The notes beneath the pieces were generated by a model. The model did no database searches. It saw only the letters and a program-made list of their open reading frames with translations, and was not told the origin of the DNA. A DNA stretch of 38,559 nt from Rhodocyclaceae bacterium UBA2250 (lineage in GTDB: Bacteria; Pseudomonadota; Gammaproteobacteria; Burkholderiales; Rhodocyclaceae), in assembly GCA_002347285.1 (NCBI GenBank), contig DDXW01000057.1:1-38559 (forward strand), given 5' to 3'. The translations under genes and the position numbers were made by a program. This document shows, piece by piece, positions 27,489 through 35,910 of the stretch (within the stretch, counting starts at the first letter, position 1; each line of letters starts with the position of its first letter).

Positions 27489-29501
27489 TCACGCGCCGAT
27501 CACGCCGTCGTCGCTGCGGGTGACGACGATGGTGGCCGAGCGCGGGCGCTGGCCGGCGTCGCCGTCCGGCCAGGAACTGACGGCCTTCGGGTTGGCGGTG
27601 GTGCCGCCTTCGCCCGGATGCTGGATGTTGATGAACATCGTCCTGCCGTCGGGGGTCACGTCGACGCCGGTGACTTCACTGCCCGGCATGGCAGTCATGA
27701 AGCGGCGCGTCTCGCGCGTGAGCGGGTCGGCGCACAGCATCTGGTTGGTGCCGATGTTGCGGTTGGTGCCGCCGGGCTGATAACTCGCCGCGCTGGTGTC
27801 GGCGTCGGTCTGGATCCACAGGCGGCCGTTCTTGTCGAAGAAGACGCAGTCCGGGCTGTTGTAGATATCGCCGACGACGTTGCCCTGGTCGGTGGCGGCC
27901 GGACGGGCCGGATCGCCGGCGAGCGCGAAGATCTCCCACTCGAAGGTCAGCGCGGTGTGGTCGCCGCCCGTTTCGTTCCAGCGGATGATGTGGCCGTAGT
28001 TGTTGATGGCGCGCGGATTCGCCTCGTCGGTGATGGGGTTCGTGCCCTTGCCGCGGTTGGTGTTGTTGGTGAGCGTGCAGTACACCGACTTGTTGAACGG
28101 ATTGATGGTGATCCATTCGGGGCGGTCCATCTTGGTCGCGCCGGCGAGGTCGGCGGCCTGGCGCGTCCTGATGCAGATTTCGGCCTGGGTCCAGCCGGCA
28201 AGCGCCGGATTGTTCGGCGAGAGATCGAGCCATTCGCCGGTGCCCTTGCCGTCGCCAGCGGTCGCGTCGTCATTGAAACGGGCGACGTAGAGCGTGCCTT
28301 CGTCGAGCAGGTTCATGTTGGCGGCGCGGTTGGCCGGGTTGAACTTGCCCTTGGTGACGAACTTGTAGATGTACTCGAAGCGCTCGTCGTCGCCGCTGTA
28401 GCAGACCACGCGGCTGTCGGGGGCGACGATGAAACAGGCGTTCTCGTGCTTGACGCGGCCGAGCGCGGTGCGCTTCTTCGGCATCGACTTCGGATCGTAA
28501 GGATCGATCTCGACGCAGTAGCCGAAGCGATGAGGCTCGTTCGGATGCATCGCCATGTTGAAGCGCTCCTCGTGCGGGAACCAGTTGTAGCCGGAACCGG
28601 TGTTAGAGAGGCCGTAACGTTTCTGGTCGGCCGTAGCGGTCCAGCTTCCCGTCGCGCCGAAGTAGCCGTTCCAGTTTTCCTCGCAGGTGACGAAGGTGTC
28701 CCACGGAGTGCGGCCGGCGCCGCAGTTGTTGAGCGTGCCGAGCGCCAGCGTGCCCGTGGAGTCGGCGGCGGTCTGCAGCAGCGGGTGGCCGGCGGCCGGC
28801 CCGGTGATCTGCATCGGCGTCTGGCCGGTGATGCGGCGGGCGAAGGGGGAAGGACGCTTGATCTCCCACTTGCCGGTGCGCGGATGCTTCCAGACCTCGA
28901 CGATGCTGACGCCGTGGGCATTGAGCGCCTTGTGTACCTTCTCGAGATCGAAATTGGCCATGCCGTCGGGCCAGAGAATGTTCTGGTCGCAGTATTCGTG
29001 ATTCAGGCAGAGCAGGCCGCGACGGCTGGCCGCCGCGCCCTGGCTGCCGAGCAACGGGAAATACCACATGCCGTCGTGATGGGCGCCGCTTTGCAGCGCC
29101 TGCTCGGCGGCGCTGTTGCCGGCGTCGGGTTGCCAGGCCGGCTGCCCCGGCGGCAGGCCGACCGCGCCGATCGGGTCGCCCCAGGCGTACAGCACTTCGT
29201 AGCGATAGCCGGGCGGCAGGGCGATGTCGTCGACCAGGCCGCCGGGGAAATTCACCAGGCTGTTGGCCGGGATGCCTTCGAAGCCGATGCCGCCAAAGTC
29301 GGGGCGCGGCGGGATGGCTGCCGCCTGCGCCTCGCCGACCACGCCGAGGCCGGGCACGCCGCCGAGGAACGCGAAAGCGGCGGCGCCGAGGCCGCCCTGC
29401 AGCACGCGGCGGCGAGTGAGGTTGACGGCGACGATGTCGCCGAAATAGGCGTTGTGAGAGGGGTTGCTGCCGTTGATGTCATCTTCGTCTTGTAATTTCA
29501 T
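27489..29501 (-). CDS. phoX: PhoX-type alkaline phosphatase (DUF839), Tat-exported
   Basis: A 670-residue protein of the PhoX family, whose characterised members are calcium/iron-dependent phosphatases acting outside the cytoplasm. A twin-arginine signal is visible at about residues 29-60 (LTRRRVLQGG followed by a hydrophobic stretch ending in AQA). Family blocks include LCLNHEYCDQN, GTLNNCGAGRTPWDTFVTCEENW, RFGYCVEIDP, LGRVKHENA and NIQHPGE near the end. The start at 29501 follows AGGAGACTCACCG. Genes of this type are often induced by phosphate starvation, but I found no convincing Pho box here. Upstream lies a Cys-rich DGC gene, downstream a PEP-CTERM gene, both on the same strand. Confidence 0.93.
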   Translation of the reverse strand: MKLQDEDDINGSNPSHNAYFGDIVAVNLTRRRVLQGGLGAAAFAFLGGVPGLGVVGEAQAAAIPPRPDFGGIGFEGIPANSLVNFPGGLVDDIALPPGYRYEVLYAWGDPIGAVGLPPGQPAWQPDAGNSAAEQALQSGAHHDGMWYFPLLGSQGAAASRRGLLCLNHEYCDQNILWPDGMANFDLEKVHKALNAHGVSIVEVWKHPRTGKWEIKRPSPFARRITGQTPMQITGPAAGHPLLQTAADSTGTLALGTLNNCGAGRTPWDTFVTCEENWNGYFGATGSWTATADQKRYGLSNTGSGYNWFPHEERFNMAMHPNEPHRFGYCVEIDPYDPKSMPKKRTALGRVKHENACFIVAPDSRVVCYSGDDERFEYIYKFVTKGKFNPANRAANMNLLDEGTLYVARFNDDATAGDGKGTGEWLDLSPNNPALAGWTQAEICIRTRQAADLAGATKMDRPEWITINPFNKSVYCTLTNNTNRGKGTNPITDEANPRAINNYGHIIRWNETGGDHTALTFEWEIFALAGDPARPAATDQGNVVGDIYNSPDCVFFDKNGRLWIQTDADTSAASYQPGGTNRNIGTNQMLCADPLTRETRRFMTAMPGSEVTGVDVTPDGRTMFINIQHPGEGGTTANPKAVSSWPDGDAGQRPRSATIVVTRSDDGVIGA

Positions 29502-29592
29502 CGGTGAGTCTCCTGGTTGGTGGGGGAAAGCAGTCAGGGCGCTTGCAAGGTAATGGCCGGCTGTTACGTTTGATCGTGTATGGCACCGGTAC

Positions 29593-29622
29593 CAGCGTGA
29601 TCCGAACGGATCAGGCACGCTG
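29593..29622. repeat. Nested palindrome between DGC gene and phoX
   Basis: An inner perfect palindrome, TGATCCG-AA-CGGATCA (29598-29613), is overlapped by outer arms CAGCGTG (29593-29599) and CACGCTG (29616-29622). It covers the stop of the DGC gene (29611-29613) and lies about 100 bases upstream of phoX. It could be an operator for phoX or a terminator stem; no U-tract follows on the minus strand. Confidence 0.5.
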
Positions 29623-30024
29623 CGATTTGCCGCCGGCGCGGGCCGCCGGTGCGGAAAGAGCGGCAAGCTGCGGCAGCACGACGGACTGCCAGATCTGCTG
29701 GATGTCCTCGGGTGCGGGATCGCGGTGGCGGTTCTTGCGGACGCCGGCGGCGGACAGATCGATATGCATGACGGCGCCGATGTCGTGGCGGGCGAGGCAG
29801 TGGTATGCGCAGTGCAGTTGGCAGCCGTCGAGCGCCACGATGGGCCGCCCCGAGCGGGCCGTGCGCAGCAGCGGCGCGACGTCGCCGCCGATGCCGGCGA
29901 TGCAGGACATTTCGGCCAGGCCGCTGCGGTCGAGACGGAGCGCGAGAGCGTTGGCCATCTGCGCCGCGCCCGAGCAGCCGGAGCAGGCGTAGACGAGCGG
30001 CAGATTCGTGCGGGGCGTGTTCAT
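29611..30024 (-). CDS. DGC-domain putative zinc-binding protein
   Basis: A 137-residue soluble Cys-rich protein matching the DGC family. It has an N-terminal YACSGCSGAAQMAN, a mid MSCIAGIGGDV and the family-defining ALDGCQLHCAYHC. At least six Cys and two nearby His could bind a metal. The function is unknown. Members are often found near redox or metal genes; here it precedes phoX by 109 bases on the same strand. The ATG at 30024 starts the conserved region directly. Confidence 0.85.
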   Translation of the reverse strand: MNTPRTNLPLVYACSGCSGAAQMANALALRLDRSGLAEMSCIAGIGGDVAPLLRTARSGRPIVALDGCQLHCAYHCLARHDIGAVMHIDLSAAGVRKNRHRDPAPEDIQQIWQSVVLPQLAALSAPAARAGGKSQRA

Positions 30025-30284
30025 TTGCGAGCCTGTGAGGACGGGTTACCTGGCGCCGCAGGCTAGGGCGAAAATGTGAATGTTTCGCGTCAGGCGATGC
30101 AGGGGGGGGCGGGAGGTGCGATGAGTCGCCCGGTAGTCATCGTGGCGCAACGAAACACCGTTCAAATCCCGCCGGCAATAACAGCGAATGCGAGGAAATG
30201 TGTCATGCATGTAAATGAAATCACGATGGGTCGCCGGCGCCGCGGAGGCGCACTGCCAACGATATGCAACTGGATGGCCGGATC
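30025..30284. other. Divergent intergenic region with a G8 tract
   Basis: This 260-base region separates the DGC gene (-) from galE (+) and should hold both promoters. No hexamer pair is convincing. A run of eight G lies at 30102-30109. A short open frame at 30076-30288 was considered and not accepted as a gene. Confidence 0.5.
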
Positions 30285-31298
30285 ATGAAGGTGCTCGTCA
30301 CCGGCGGCGCCGGCTACATCGGATCGCATGCGGTCGTCGAACTGCTCGCCGCCAACCACGACGTCACGATCATCGACAACATGAGCAACAGCAAGGTCGA
30401 CGCGGTCGACCGCGTCGCCGCCATCGCGCGGCGGCGTCCGCGACTGGTGGTTGCCGATATCCGCAACCGTACCGCCCTCGCCACGATCTTCGATGCTGAC
30501 AAGTTCGATGCGGTCATCCATTTCGCCGGCCTCAAAGCGGTCGGCGAGTCCGTCGCCAAGCCGCTCGGTTATTACAGCAACAACGTGGCGGGCAGTCTCG
30601 CGCTGATCGACACGATGGCGCAGGCGGGTGTGAAAACCCTGGTGTTCTCTTCCTCGGCGACCGTGTATGGCGATCCCCACGCCGTACCGATCCGCGAGGA
30701 TTACCCACTCACGGCCACGAATCCCTATGGCCGGTCGAAGCTGATCATTGAGGACATGCTGCGCGACATCGCGCATGCCGATGCGGGGTGGCGCATCGCG
30801 CTGCTGCGTTATTTCAATCCGGTCGGCGCCCATGCCTCCGGGATGATCGGCGAGGACCCGAACGGCATCCCGAACAACCTGATGCCCTATGTGTCGCAGG
30901 TGGCGGCCGGCAAGCTGAAGGAGCTGGCCGTGTTCGGCAACGACTATCCGACGCCCGACGGCACCGGCGTGCGCGACTACATTCACGTCGTCGATCTGGC
31001 GAAGGGCCATCTGGCCGCATTGCGTGCGCTGGGACAACGCGCCGGCGGCGTGCTGACAGTGAATCTGGGCACCGGCAACGGCTATTCCGTCCTCGAAATG
31101 GTGCGCGCCTTCGAGCGCGCGAGCGGACGGACGATTGCCTATCGCATGGCGCCGCGGCGCGCCGGCGATGTTGCGCAATGCTACGCGGATCCGTCGCTCG
31201 CCGCGACGGAGCTTGGGTGGAGGGCGGAGCTCGGTATCGAAGCGATGTGCGAAGACACCTGGCGCTGGCAGCAGTGGGCGATCGCGAACAGGCCCTAG
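30285..31298 (+). CDS. galE: UDP-glucose 4-epimerase
   Basis: A 337-residue NAD-dependent epimerase that interconverts UDP-glucose and UDP-galactose. The Rossmann motif VTGGAGYIGSH opens the protein. The catalytic Ser/Thr region is FSSSATVYG, the Tyr-x-x-x-Lys is NPYGRSKL, and RYFNPVGAH is typical of GalE. The ATG at 30285 is preferred over the in-frame ATG at 30264 because it gives the standard N-terminus. It stands at the head of the exopolysaccharide locus and supplies sugar nucleotides to it, with galU at the other end. Confidence 0.96.
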   Translation: MKVLVTGGAGYIGSHAVVELLAANHDVTIIDNMSNSKVDAVDRVAAIARRRPRLVVADIRNRTALATIFDADKFDAVIHFAGLKAVGESVAKPLGYYSNNVAGSLALIDTMAQAGVKTLVFSSSATVYGDPHAVPIREDYPLTATNPYGRSKLIIEDMLRDIAHADAGWRIALLRYFNPVGAHASGMIGEDPNGIPNNLMPYVSQVAAGKLKELAVFGNDYPTPDGTGVRDYIHVVDLAKGHLAALRALGQRAGGVLTVNLGTGNGYSVLEMVRAFERASGRTIAYRMAPRRAGDVAQCYADPSLAATELGWRAELGIEAMCEDTWRWQQWAIANRP

Positions 31299-31389
31299 CG
31301 CAGCTGACCGGCGCACCGCCGTTGCGAAAATGAAATATGCGGACGGTAGCATCGGCCGCTGCCGATCAATCGTCCAGACCATTCGACTG

Positions 31390-32619
31390 ATGCAGAAAGT
31401 CTCTCGGGCCAACCGGGCTGCCGGCAGCCTGGCAGTCGTCGCTCTAGGCGGCGGCCTCTGTCTGCCGTTTGCCGGACGCGCCGACGAGGGCGATGTCGTC
31501 AATTACTCGTTCGGCGTTACGAAGCAGCGCGACGACAACCTGTTCCGCCTGCCCGACGGCATCGATCCGCTCGCGCTGACCGGCAAATCGGCGCGTGCCG
31601 ACACCATCACCACCGCCACGCTCGGCATCGGCTTCAAGAAAGCCTGGAGCCTGCAGCAAGTCGAGGCCAGCTACGAGCATGTCGACAACCGCTACGCCAC
31701 CTATGGTTATCTCGACAACGAAGCCGACAACGCGCGGGCGGCGTGGCGTTGGCAATTCACCCCGCGCCTCAAGGGCAACCTGACGTATGACCGCAGCCAG
31801 GCCCTCGTCAGCTTCGGCGACTTCACCGACTACGGCACGAAGAACGTGCGCACCAACACGGCGCTGCGCTTCGACGCCGACTGGAACCTCTTCGGCAACG
31901 GCTGGCACCTGCAGGCCGGCGTCGGCCGGCACCGCGCCAGCAACAGCCAGCTGTTCGTCCAGGACGAAGGCAGCCGCGTCGCCAGCGCCGACTTTGGCCT
32001 GCGCTACGTGTTTCCCTCCGGCAACTGGATCGGCGTCGTCGCGCGCGACGGCGAGGGCGAATTCATCGGCCGCCGCCTCGACGTCGTCAACCAGCTCGAT
32101 ACCGGCTTTCGCGACCGGCGCCACGAATTGCGTGCCTATTGGTCGCGCGGCAAGACCCTCCTCGAAGGTTCGCTGGGACAGGCCAGCCGCGATCACGACC
32201 ATTTCTCCAGCCGCGACTACCGCGGCGGCATCGGCAGCCTCAAATGGACCTGGACGCCCACCGGCAAACTTGCCCTGCTGGCCTCCTGGAAACGCGACTT
32301 CGCCGCCTATACCGACGCCACATCCAGCTACTATCGGCAGGACATCGTCTCGATCGGCCCGGTCTGGCAGGTCGACGCCAGGCTCCGGTTGAGCCTCAGG
32401 CTCGACCATAGCCGGCGCGACTACCGCGGCGCCGTGACCCCGCTGCCCTTCGTCGCCCGCGACGACCGCGGCAACTCGGCACAGTTCTCCGTCGACTGGT
32501 CGCCGCTGCGCTCGCTTACTGTCGCCGGCTACTACATCGACGACCGCCGCGATTCCAGCCGGGCGGGCAGCGACTACGCCGCGCGGATCCTCGGCCTGAG
32601 CCTGCGTTTCGAGCTTTGA
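31390..32619 (+). CDS. epsL: EpsL-type outer-membrane beta-barrel of the XrtB polysaccharide system
   Basis: A 409-residue outer-membrane protein. A signal peptide (about residues 1-31, cleavage likely at GRA/DEG) precedes many amphipathic strands with alternating aromatic residues. It ends in a Phe-rich terminal strand (LGLSLRFEL). This is the profile of the EpsL family found with exosortase B, thought to act in polysaccharide transport across the outer membrane. The ATG at 31390 is chosen because it starts the signal peptide; the in-frame ATG at 31330 would add 20 residues. No clear Shine-Dalgarno. 91 bases after galE. Confidence 0.85.
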   Translation: MQKVSRANRAAGSLAVVALGGGLCLPFAGRADEGDVVNYSFGVTKQRDDNLFRLPDGIDPLALTGKSARADTITTATLGIGFKKAWSLQQVEASYEHVDNRYATYGYLDNEADNARAAWRWQFTPRLKGNLTYDRSQALVSFGDFTDYGTKNVRTNTALRFDADWNLFGNGWHLQAGVGRHRASNSQLFVQDEGSRVASADFGLRYVFPSGNWIGVVARDGEGEFIGRRLDVVNQLDTGFRDRRHELRAYWSRGKTLLEGSLGQASRDHDHFSSRDYRGGIGSLKWTWTPTGKLALLASWKRDFAAYTDATSSYYRQDIVSIGPVWQVDARLRLSLRLDHSRRDYRGAVTPLPFVARDDRGNSAQFSVDWSPLRSLTVAGYYIDDRRDSSRAGSDYAARILGLSLRFEL

Positions 32620-32751
32620 TCCGTTTCACATGCGCGCCCTCAATCCCGCCACGTAACAGTTTCGTAGCCTTGAAGGACTATTGTCGCCGCCTCGAATGCC
32701 CGTGCGACTTTTCGTGACCGTTTCCTCATTTCCCGGAACCCCTCGACATCC

Positions 32752-33702
32752 ATGACCGCCCATCCGTTCCAAGCCCAAGCCCTGAAGATCGCCGGAATCG
32801 CCCTGACCGCCTTGCTGCTCGCCGCCTGCGGCGCCAAGGAAGACGACAAGAAGGCCGCCACGCAAGCCGCGGCGCGCGTCAACGGCGCGGAAATCACCGT
32901 GCATCAGATCAACCAGATTCTCGGGCGGCTGCCCGGCATCAGCGAAGAGACGGCGCCCAAGGCGCGGCAGGAAATCCTCGGCAAGCTCATCGACCAGCAG
33001 CTCGCCGTCGAGCAGGCGATCGAGATGAAACTCGACCGCCAGCCGGAAGTCATGGCCGCGCTCGAGGCCGCGCGCCGCGAAGTGCTTGCCCGTGTCTATC
33101 TGGAGCAGGCCGCCGCCGCCAAGGGCAGGCCGACGCCCGAGGAAGGAAAGAAATACTACGACGAGCATCCCGAACTGTTCGCCCAGCGGCGCATCTACAA
33201 CCTGCGCGAAATCACCGTCGAGAAGAATGAGGCGCTCATGTCGGCGTTGCGCGAGAAGCTCGCCGCCGCCAAGTCGATGGACGAAGTCGCCGCCTGGCTC
33301 AAGCAGAAGGAAGCGCGCTTCTCCGCCCAGGGCGGCGTGCGCCCCGCCGAGCAGATTCCGCTCGATCTGCTCGGATCGCTCCACAAGATGAAGGACGGGC
33401 AGACCACGGTTTTCGACACGCCCCGGGGCATCGTGATCGTCCAGGTGGCCGCCACGCAGCAGGCGCCCGTCGACGAAAAAACCGCCATGCCGCGCATCCT
33501 GCAGTTCCTCGCCAACCAGCGCAGCAAGGAAGTCGTCGATACCGAGACGAAAGCGCTGCGCGACAAGGCGAAGATCGAATACCTGGGCGACTTCGCGGCC
33601 GCGAAGGAGGGCGCCGCGCCGGTCGCCGCCGCGCCCGCCGCCCCGCCGGCGCCGAGTGCCGAGACCGGCAACGTCGGCAAGGCCATCGGCGGCCTCAAGT
33701 AA
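32752..33702 (+). CDS. epsD: EpsD-family peptidyl-prolyl isomerase-like lipoprotein
   Basis: A 316-residue lipoprotein. A lipobox LLAAC ends the signal peptide near residue 25. A SurA-like N-terminal helical domain follows (VNGAEITVHQINQIL, LIDQQLAVEQAIE), then a weak PpiC-type domain around residues 145-240, and an Ala/Pro-rich tail. EpsD proteins are part of the exopolysaccharide export machinery and may act as an assembly chaperone. Whether it is an active isomerase is unclear, as the rotamase core is divergent. 18 bases before epsE. Confidence 0.88.
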   Translation: MTAHPFQAQALKIAGIALTALLLAACGAKEDDKKAATQAAARVNGAEITVHQINQILGRLPGISEETAPKARQEILGKLIDQQLAVEQAIEMKLDRQPEVMAALEAARREVLARVYLEQAAAAKGRPTPEEGKKYYDEHPELFAQRRIYNLREITVEKNEALMSALREKLAAAKSMDEVAAWLKQKEARFSAQGGVRPAEQIPLDLLGSLHKMKDGQTTVFDTPRGIVIVQVAATQQAPVDEKTAMPRILQFLANQRSKEVVDTETKALRDKAKIEYLGDFAAAKEGAAPVAAAPAAPPAPSAETGNVGKAIGGLK

Positions 33703-33720
33703 CCCGGAGCGGACAAGTCC

Positions 33721-34515
33721 ATGCGCAGCCTACTCGTCGCGATCTGCCTGATCTTCGCCGCCGCGGTCGCCCAGGCCGAGGTCAAGCCCGCCGAATACCG
33801 GCTCGGCTCGGGTGACGTCATCCGCATCCAGGTCTTCCAGAACCCCGATCTCACGCTCGAAACCCGGGTCTCGGAAAGCGGCTACATCACCTATCCGCTG
33901 ATCGGCGCGGTCGCCGTCGGCGGCGCCAGCCTGGTCGAGGTCGAAACCCGCATCGCGCGGCAGCTCGGCGACGGCGGCTTCGTCCAGCGGCCGCAGGTCA
34001 GCGTCATGCTGCTGCAGAACCGCGGCAACCAGGTCTCGGTGCTCGGCCAGGTCAATCGTCCCGGCCGCTTCCCGATCGAAACCGCCGGCACGCGGCTGAG
34101 CGAAATGCTCGCCAACGCCGGCGGCATCGCCGGCACGGGCGCCGACAGCGTCATCGTCGTCGGCGTGCGCGACGGCAAGCCGTTCCGCAAGGAGATCGAC
34201 CTGCCCGCGCTGTTCCTCGACGGCCGCATGAGCGAGGACATGGCCGTCGCCGGCGGCGACGTCATCTACGTGCACCGCGCGCCGCTCTTCTACGTCTATG
34301 GCGAGGTGCAGCGGCCCGGCGCGTTCCGCGTCGAGCGCGGCATGACCGTCATGCAGGCGCTCGCCCAGGGCGGCGGTCCCACCGTGCGCGGCTCGGAAGA
34401 CCGGCTGCGCCTGCACCGCCGCGACGCGAGCGGCGCGGTGGTCAAGAGCAGCCCGGAACTCGGCGACCCGATCCAGCCCGACGACGTGCTCTACGTCCGC
34501 GAAAGCATTTTCTGA
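33721..34515 (+). CDS. epsE: Polysaccharide export protein EpsE (Wza-type)
   Basis: A 264-residue periplasmic/outer-membrane export protein. A Sec signal peptide (MRSLLVAICLIFAAAVAQA, cleavage after residue 19) precedes a Poly_export domain (YRLGSGDVIRIQVF, about residues 25-100) and two SLBB repeats (VSVLGQVNRPGRFPIE and FYVYGEVQRPGAFRVE). There is no lipobox Cys, unlike classic Wza. It is likely part of the channel with EpsL. 8 bases before epsF. Confidence 0.95.
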   Translation: MRSLLVAICLIFAAAVAQAEVKPAEYRLGSGDVIRIQVFQNPDLTLETRVSESGYITYPLIGAVAVGGASLVEVETRIARQLGDGGFVQRPQVSVMLLQNRGNQVSVLGQVNRPGRFPIETAGTRLSEMLANAGGIAGTGADSVIVVGVRDGKPFRKEIDLPALFLDGRMSEDMAVAGGDVIYVHRAPLFYVYGEVQRPGAFRVERGMTVMQALAQGGGPTVRGSEDRLRLHRRDASGAVVKSSPELGDPIQPDDVLYVRESIF

Positions 34516-34523
34516 GAGAACCC

Positions 34524-35897
34524 ATGACGCTCCAGCAATTCCTCGCGATCCTCCTGGCACGCTACAAGATCGCCCTCTACGCGCTGCTCGCCACCGTCGC
34601 CACCACCGTCGTCGTCAGCCTGCTGCTGCCCAGGCAATACACCGCCAGCGCCGAGGTCGTCGTCGATGTCAAGTCGCCCGACCCGATCGCCGGCATGGTG
34701 CTGCCCGCGCTCGCCATGCCCGGCTACATGGCCACCCAGGTCGACATCATCAACAGCGACCGTGTCGCGCAGCGCGTGGTGCGTCTGCTCAGGCTCGACC
34801 AGAATCCCCAGGTGCAGCAGGACTGGCGCGAAGCCACCGAAGGACAGGGCCGCATCGACGTCTGGCTCGCGGCGCTGCTGAAGAAGAAACTCGACGTCAA
34901 GCCCTCGCGCGAGAGCAACGTCATCGCCGTCGGCTTCCAGTCCACCGACCCGCAGTTCGCCGCCGCCGTCGCCAACGCCTTCGCCCAGGCCTACATCGAC
35001 ACCACCATCGAACTCAAGGTCGAGCCGGCGCGCCAGTACGCGCAGTACTTCGAGGTGCAGGTCAAGGCGCGCCGCGAGGCGCTCGAACAAGCCCAGGCCC
35101 GGCTGTCGGAATTCCAGAAGGCGAAGGGCATCGTCGCCACCGACGACCGCCTCAACTACGAGAACCAGAAGCTCAACGAACTGCAGACCCAGCTCGTCAT
35201 CGCCGAAGGCCAGTCGGCCGAGGCGCAGAGCAAGCAGCGCACCGGCGGCGACACCCTGCAGGACGTCATGCTGAACCCGCTCATCCAGCAGCTCAAGGCC
35301 GACGTCGCACGCGCCGAGGCGAAGCTGCAGGAACTCGCCGGCAACCTCGGCCGGAACCACCCGCAATACCAGCGGCAGGAAGCCGAAACGGCGAGCCTGC
35401 GCCAGCAACTGGCCGCCGAGACGCGCCAGGTCGCCAGCGCCATCGGCACCAGCAGCCGCGTCAGCCGGCAGAAGGAAGCCGAGCTGCGCGCGGCCATCGA
35501 AACCCACAAGCAGCGCATCCTCCAGCTCAAGGAAGGGCGCGACGAAGTCGCCGTGCTGCAGCGCGAAGTCGAAACCGCCCAGCGCGCCTACGAGCTGGTC
35601 GCGCAGCGCCTCACGCAGACCGACCTCGAAAGCCGGAGCACCCAGACCAACGTCTCGGTGCTCACCCCCGCCGTCGCGCCCCTCGAGCACTCCTCGCCCA
35701 GGCTGCTGCTCAACACCGCGCTCGCCGTCTTCCTCGGCACGCTGCTCGGCGTCGGCGCCGCGCTGCTGATGGAACTGCTCGACCGTCGCGTGCGCTCCGC
35801 CGAGGATCTCGCGGAGGGACTCGGCCTGCACGTGCTGGCGAACATCGACGCGCGCCCCCGCAAGGGGCGGCGCCTGCGCCTCTTCGCGGCCGCCTGA
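34524..35897 (+). CDS. epsF: Chain length determinant protein EpsF (Wzz-type)
   Basis: A 457-residue inner-membrane polysaccharide co-polymerase. TM1 lies at about residues 15-35, then a Wzz domain (QYTASAEVVVDV), a long periplasmic coiled coil (about 165-380, rich in Glu/Gln/Ala), and TM2 near 393-417 (LNTALAVFLGTLLGVGAALL). A short basic cytoplasmic tail follows. It sets chain length together with the kinase-like EpsG next to it. The PxxP-type motif before TM2 is replaced by TPAVAPLEHSSP. Confidence 0.95.
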   Translation: MTLQQFLAILLARYKIALYALLATVATTVVVSLLLPRQYTASAEVVVDVKSPDPIAGMVLPALAMPGYMATQVDIINSDRVAQRVVRLLRLDQNPQVQQDWREATEGQGRIDVWLAALLKKKLDVKPSRESNVIAVGFQSTDPQFAAAVANAFAQAYIDTTIELKVEPARQYAQYFEVQVKARREALEQAQARLSEFQKAKGIVATDDRLNYENQKLNELQTQLVIAEGQSAEAQSKQRTGGDTLQDVMLNPLIQQLKADVARAEAKLQELAGNLGRNHPQYQRQEAETASLRQQLAAETRQVASAIGTSSRVSRQKEAELRAAIETHKQRILQLKEGRDEVAVLQREVETAQRAYELVAQRLTQTDLESRSTQTNVSVLTPAVAPLEHSSPRLLLNTALAVFLGTLLGVGAALLMELLDRRVRSAEDLAEGLGLHVLANIDARPRKGRRLRLFAAA

Positions 35898-35910
35898 ACG
35901 GAGCGCACCC

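Noticed and set aside
29553..29580. Possible Pho box upstream of phoX.
   Set aside because: Only one half-site like CTGTTAC is present; the second direct repeat expected four bases further is missing.
30076..30288. Short open frame of 70 codons between the DGC gene and galE.
   Set aside because: No family resemblance, no Shine-Dalgarno, and it runs into the galE start; better explained as leader DNA.
31299..31389. Sigma-54 promoter upstream of epsL, expected for some PEP-CTERM/exosortase genes.
   Set aside because: GG and GC dinucleotides near 31313-31327 are spaced two bases too far apart for a -24/-12 promoter.
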